From Moringa oleifera (taxonomy: Eukaryota > Streptophyta > Magnoliopsida > Brassicales > Moringaceae), in contig JAJFZO010000230.1 in NCBI GenBank assembly GCA_021397835.1, positions 2,226,001-2,290,000 on the forward strand: a stretch of 64,000 nucleotides of DNA. The letters run 5' to 3'. This document shows, piece by piece, positions 60,143 to 64,000 of this stretch. The position numbers were made by a program, and so were the translations under genes. How positions within the stretch are numbered: position 1 is the stretch's first letter; each line of letters opens with the position of its first letter. The notes under the pieces were generated by a model. That model worked only from the letters and a program-made list of their open reading frames with translations, ran no database searches and was not told the DNA's origin.

Positions 60143-62584
60143 AAAATTTTCAAAAGCTTATGCAGTAAATCTCTTTATTAGGTATGTGATTCAATTTAAT
60201 TTGTTGATGGGATTGAAATTCACTTTGTTTGATTTTGGGAAACCCATGTTGAGAAATGTTAGATGGAAGTAATTGCAAGTATGCATGTGGGTAAAGACTC
60301 ATCATAGTGGTTCAATTTGTTCGTAGTTGCCTTTTTTTTTTTTTTTTCCCTTTCTTCTGCCTAAATGATTCGACATTTATGGACTCGACATAAAATGGAT
60401 TTGTCGACCACACTTTTTCATTTGAGTTAATGGGTTAGTTACCATAAATTTAAATTTAAATTTATTTATTGAGTTTCACAATTTTTTGTCTCTATTTATT
60501 TTACAATAAAATTATAATTTGTTTAAGTTATTTTGATTTGTTCTAGTTCCCTTTGTATCCGCATGCATTTTTCAAAATGGATGGTTTGATACACTTTTAA
60601 GAAACGGTGTTGTGGATATAAAAAATAGCTTTATCAATGCAGATGAGGTTGACATTATATTGCAACTCGTAATTAATACATTGCTTTGTATGTTTTTTTT
60701 TTTTCTTTTGTTTATGCATGTAAATAAGATATGATCTTAATATGGTCAAAAAGAAAATTCATCTTTTAATGCCCCTCTTACCAACATTTTGACCTTATAG
60801 AAACTTTAATTCGATGTGAGATATATGATTTATAAATTTCTTTTTTTTTTTTTTTTTACCTTTTCTTTCCTTTTACCTGTACTTAGGTTATATCAATGAC
60901 ATTTTTCTTTTTCACATACCATTTACCTTATGGGTCAGTTTGTTGACAAGCTCCTTAGAATGTTATAGTTGTGATAATGTCCTTCAATTTGAAAAGTTGA
61001 TAGTGATAAGTTCAGTGCAATTAAACTCACAAATGTGCTTAAGGGAACTAATGCATGACGGGATTCCACCAAAATTATCATGAACTAAAGGGGGAAAAAA
61101 AACAAAAAGAAGAAGAGAATTTCCGAAATCTTACAAAAGCTTTCAATAACTGGAGTTAGATTGTGGAAAAAGATTAAAAGACTTTGTTAAAATTAACAAT
61201 TAACGCAACCGACGGAGGAATTAGCCGAACAAATGCTGAATGCACCATCTTTATAGATGTAATCACCGTATTAGCAAGGTATTGAGATTTAGGATTTAGA
61301 TTAGCATTTTATAACAGGTTAGCAAGTTAATCTTGTATTTTCTTTGCTAAAAGAATAATTAAGCTCGCATAGTTTTACATAATACACATATAAAGTAGAA
61401 ATGTGCGACTATAGAACCAAGGTATGCTAAATATTTTCATTACATCAGATTAAAATAACATTATTTAATTATTTATGAAAATATGCATATATCGAGTCAT
61501 ATTTGATGATATTAATTATTGTAAAGATTAAGATTTTATAAAAAATAAAATTTTATATAATCTATTTAATTTAAATATGTATTTATTTGAAATAAAAAAA
61601 TGTAAATGATTAATAAGTGAGTAAATACTAACGTAATTAAGATATAATCATTTAGTAGTGACATAATTATTTTAATTTTTAATTTTAATTATTAGTTAAA
61701 TATAAATATTATTAATATTACATTTAAATATTTTTTTATTATTTATTTTAAAATTAAAAATAACATAACTTATAAAATGGTATGTACGTATTTATAATTT
61801 ATATGGTTGAGACCCTCATAAAACACATACTTGAATTCATTTATATAAGAATCACTTAATAAGGGTCATAAAATTCGACAAGCTAAAATCATGAATTGTA
61901 AATTTTTAAAATAAAAAAAACTTGATCTGACTCATTAAATAAATAAAAAAACCCATTAAAGTCTTACATGAACCAAACTTGGATATCGTATTTCCTCTCT
62001 CCTAGTCGAATCAATCCATTGTCTGACCTTGATCCTGACCCTGATCCTGTCCTCATCTCCTACCATGTCACCTCAAGCTTTAAATCAGATCTATTAAGAT
62101 AGGTTGAAGCTTGCATCCAAAATTAGGAGGCATGTTGTAGCGAGCCTTCCCTTCTTCATAGCCATGATTCTAGTTGGCTGGGAGGTCTCTTTTCCAAGGC
62201 TTAAACAACTATAGCTCACCTCTATGGCAAGTGTTTTAGGCCATGCCCCAAAACCTCACCCTCTCCCTTATTAGATGCCACCTTGAGTCATAGTTGGGCA
62301 AACCTAAGAAAATCGACCTTTTAGTCCAATAAACCTTCAATCCTTCACAAGAGAGCTTATTGATTAAGAGTCTAGGAGGTGACAAAGGATAAGAAATTGA
62401 CAATGTTGTGGTAAGTAATTGATAAAATTGTCAAAAACCATTACTGCAAAGACAAAGACAACACGAAATCAGCTGATGGTTATGGGATGGGAACTCCTAA
62501 AGAGAAATAGGAAACAAGATATAAAGGGGGCTAAAAGGTGGTAATAAAAACTACGACGCTGATGAATTACCCTACCTCTATAAT

Positions 62585-62957
62585 CTATCCATTAATCATC
62601 TAATTCAAATACACTTCCATTATACTTGTTAACATGTTCTTCGATACCGTAAAATTTGGCAGCATGGAGAGATTACAGGGGTGAAGTCATTCATCAATGT
62701 TACAAGAAGTCCTTTTTTCAAGTTAATCTCGAAGCCCTTATTATACCTCGTTTTTGCATTTCTCTTTAGGAATTTCCATTTCATAGTACTATTCTACCAG
62801 GGGATTCTGTGTTGCCATTGTTCTGCTTACGGTATGATTTCTGATCATTTTGCCACCTGCTTAGTGCCACCCACTTTGATGGACAGCCGCACCCATCTAT
62901 TCAATTATCATCTTATACAAATACACCTCTATTTTACTAGTTAATCTGTTCTCCAAT
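62585..62957 (+). repeat. Dispersed direct repeat of about 65 bp
   Basis: 'tctaattcaaatacacttcc' at about 62598 and 'cttatacaaatacacctct' at about 62911 sit in similar 65-bp contexts (62585-62648 and 62895-62957), about 310 bp apart. Confidence 0.45.
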
Positions 62958-64000
62958 ATCACCACAAATATTTAGAAAAAAAAACTCAATCAATCTTGTC
63001 AGTAATTATTAAGATTTTTACTTTAGAGAAAATGAATACGTATTTTATGTAGTTCAATTATTTATCACTGAAGCATAAGATTCGCTATTAATTGCAAGTG
63101 TTTCAATGAAGACTGCACCACATTTCACTTTTAGTTTGGTTTTGGGTCTACAGGGCAGGAGAAGGGTTGGAGGAGAAAAATAAATTCCAGACCTTGAGCT
63201 ATGAAGTTTTAGTCTTGATTGAAGTTTAAACCTTTTCGACTCAAGAACTGGTATGAAATTTATTCATCGTTCCATTAAAGGTATGAACTTGCTTGAAATT
63301 GATTTTTTTATTATTAATTTTTTTTAAAAAAATAAAAATTATATTAATCAAATAATATTGATAAAAATGTATTTTAATTAAAATAATTAAGTGCTAAATT
63401 ATTTATATAAATTAAAAAGCACAAAATAATGATATTAAATTAATATTTTCTCAATTTTTAAAATTTATTTAAATAACAGAACTTGAACTATGGAACTTCC
63501 ATGATATTGATTTTGTTAAGCCCAACAAACAGCAATTACTATTAGGATCATCAATCAAAATGAACCATGATCACCTCTATTAATGCCAAAGAGGTTGGAA
63601 TTAATAGCCCATCAATTAATCAATTACAAAAGGTTCACAAACATTCTAAGAGGAGATTGCAAGACATACCAATGATGTTGCATGTAACAATCAATCTGCC
63701 TAGTAATGGTAGCTCATGGCTGAAGAGACAGCTGCATTCTTCTGTGCATCAGTGTTCCAACTAATGCTTGTACAAGTAAACAATAGCCAAATTTATACGA
63801 AGTGCATGACTTGTAGGAGATTTAAGAAAACCAAAATTTTCTTGTTGAACCGAGCTTCCATGTGATTGGAAATTAACTGAAAATTTATATGTCAGCATGC
63901 CATTGGACTATAGCACCCGGGATCGGACCCTCATGTATGTCACAATGTTAAGAAAGCATTTCCCTCTTTCATATGATGAGACACAAAGAACCGTAAGGAA

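Larger units (their letters stand above)
59481..64000. other. AT-rich intergenic sequence, no gene seen
   Basis: No ORF with recognisable homology. It holds T-runs at 60330-60350, 60695-60712 and 60838-60857, and two small duplications listed separately. The ORFs at 62681-62944 and 63567-63764 are unrecognised and probably spurious. Confidence 0.45.

Noticed and set aside
1..64000. tRNA, rRNA or small-RNA genes
   Set aside because: I scanned by eye for tRNA B-box-like GGTTCGANTCC and for rRNA motifs and found none; a covariance-model search would be decisive.

Overview
This is a plant nuclear window, almost certainly from an angiosperm and probably a eudicot. It is AT-rich. Only four convincing protein-coding genes are visible, and they stand out as GC-richer islands in decayed transposable elements. 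Gene families (UGT88-type glycosyltransferases, a bHLH80/81-type transcription factor, a LEA-TMEM205 protein), GT-AG introns and plant TE classes (Ty1/copia, Ty3/gypsy Tat/Ogre-like, CACTA, LINE) all support a plant. The species cannot be named from the sequence. There are no bacterial-style operons, no CRISPR array and no rRNA or tRNA gene that I could recognise.

Layout. 1-5.9 kb: decayed gypsy-type LTR blocks and AT-rich sequence. 5.9-12.1 kb: an old Ty1/copia element with both LTRs recognisable and a broken gag-pol. 12.2-14.8 kb: a two-exon gene for a 558-aa LEA-like protein fused to a TMEM205-like membrane domain, with G-box/ABRE-like sites in the short gap between the copia LTR and the ATG. 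15.5-20.6 kb: a minus-strand CACTA element (TNP2 transposase with DUF4218 and DUF4216 parts), cut by a plus-strand Ty3/gypsy LTR at about 20.65 kb. 20.6-27.6 kb: that gypsy element, with LTR, a plant-mobile-domain-like ORF, gag and protease, all broken. 27.6-31.6 kb: a minus-strand retroelement remnant with a putative plant transposon protein domain ORF. 31.6-40 kb: more decayed repeat, including a minisatellite and a second, plus-strand ORF of that transposon-domain type.

40.2-52.6 kb: two intronless UGT88-family glycosyltransferase genes, both 471 codons, in direct orientation and 10.6 kb apart. The space between them was filled by gypsy-like fragments, and a 3.56-kb CACTA-like element is nested in one of these. 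That element carries a degenerate exon of the V-ATPase proteolipid subunit c gene. The two UGT genes are nearly identical over about the last 530 coding bases but clearly diverged before and after, which suggests gene conversion.

54.1-58.1 kb: a five-exon minus-strand bHLH gene of the bHLH80/81 (FBH1/FBH2) type, rebuilt here as 256 aa. 58.2-64 kb: a LINE fragment and AT-rich intergenic sequence with small duplications.

The genes do not form a pathway cluster. The UGT pair is a local tandem duplication in specialised metabolism; the LEA-type gene and the bHLH gene are independent loci. I found no clearly novel biological system. The most informative features are the UGT gene-conversion signature and the CACTA element with a captured V-ATPase exon. 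All alignments and exon joins were made by eye.
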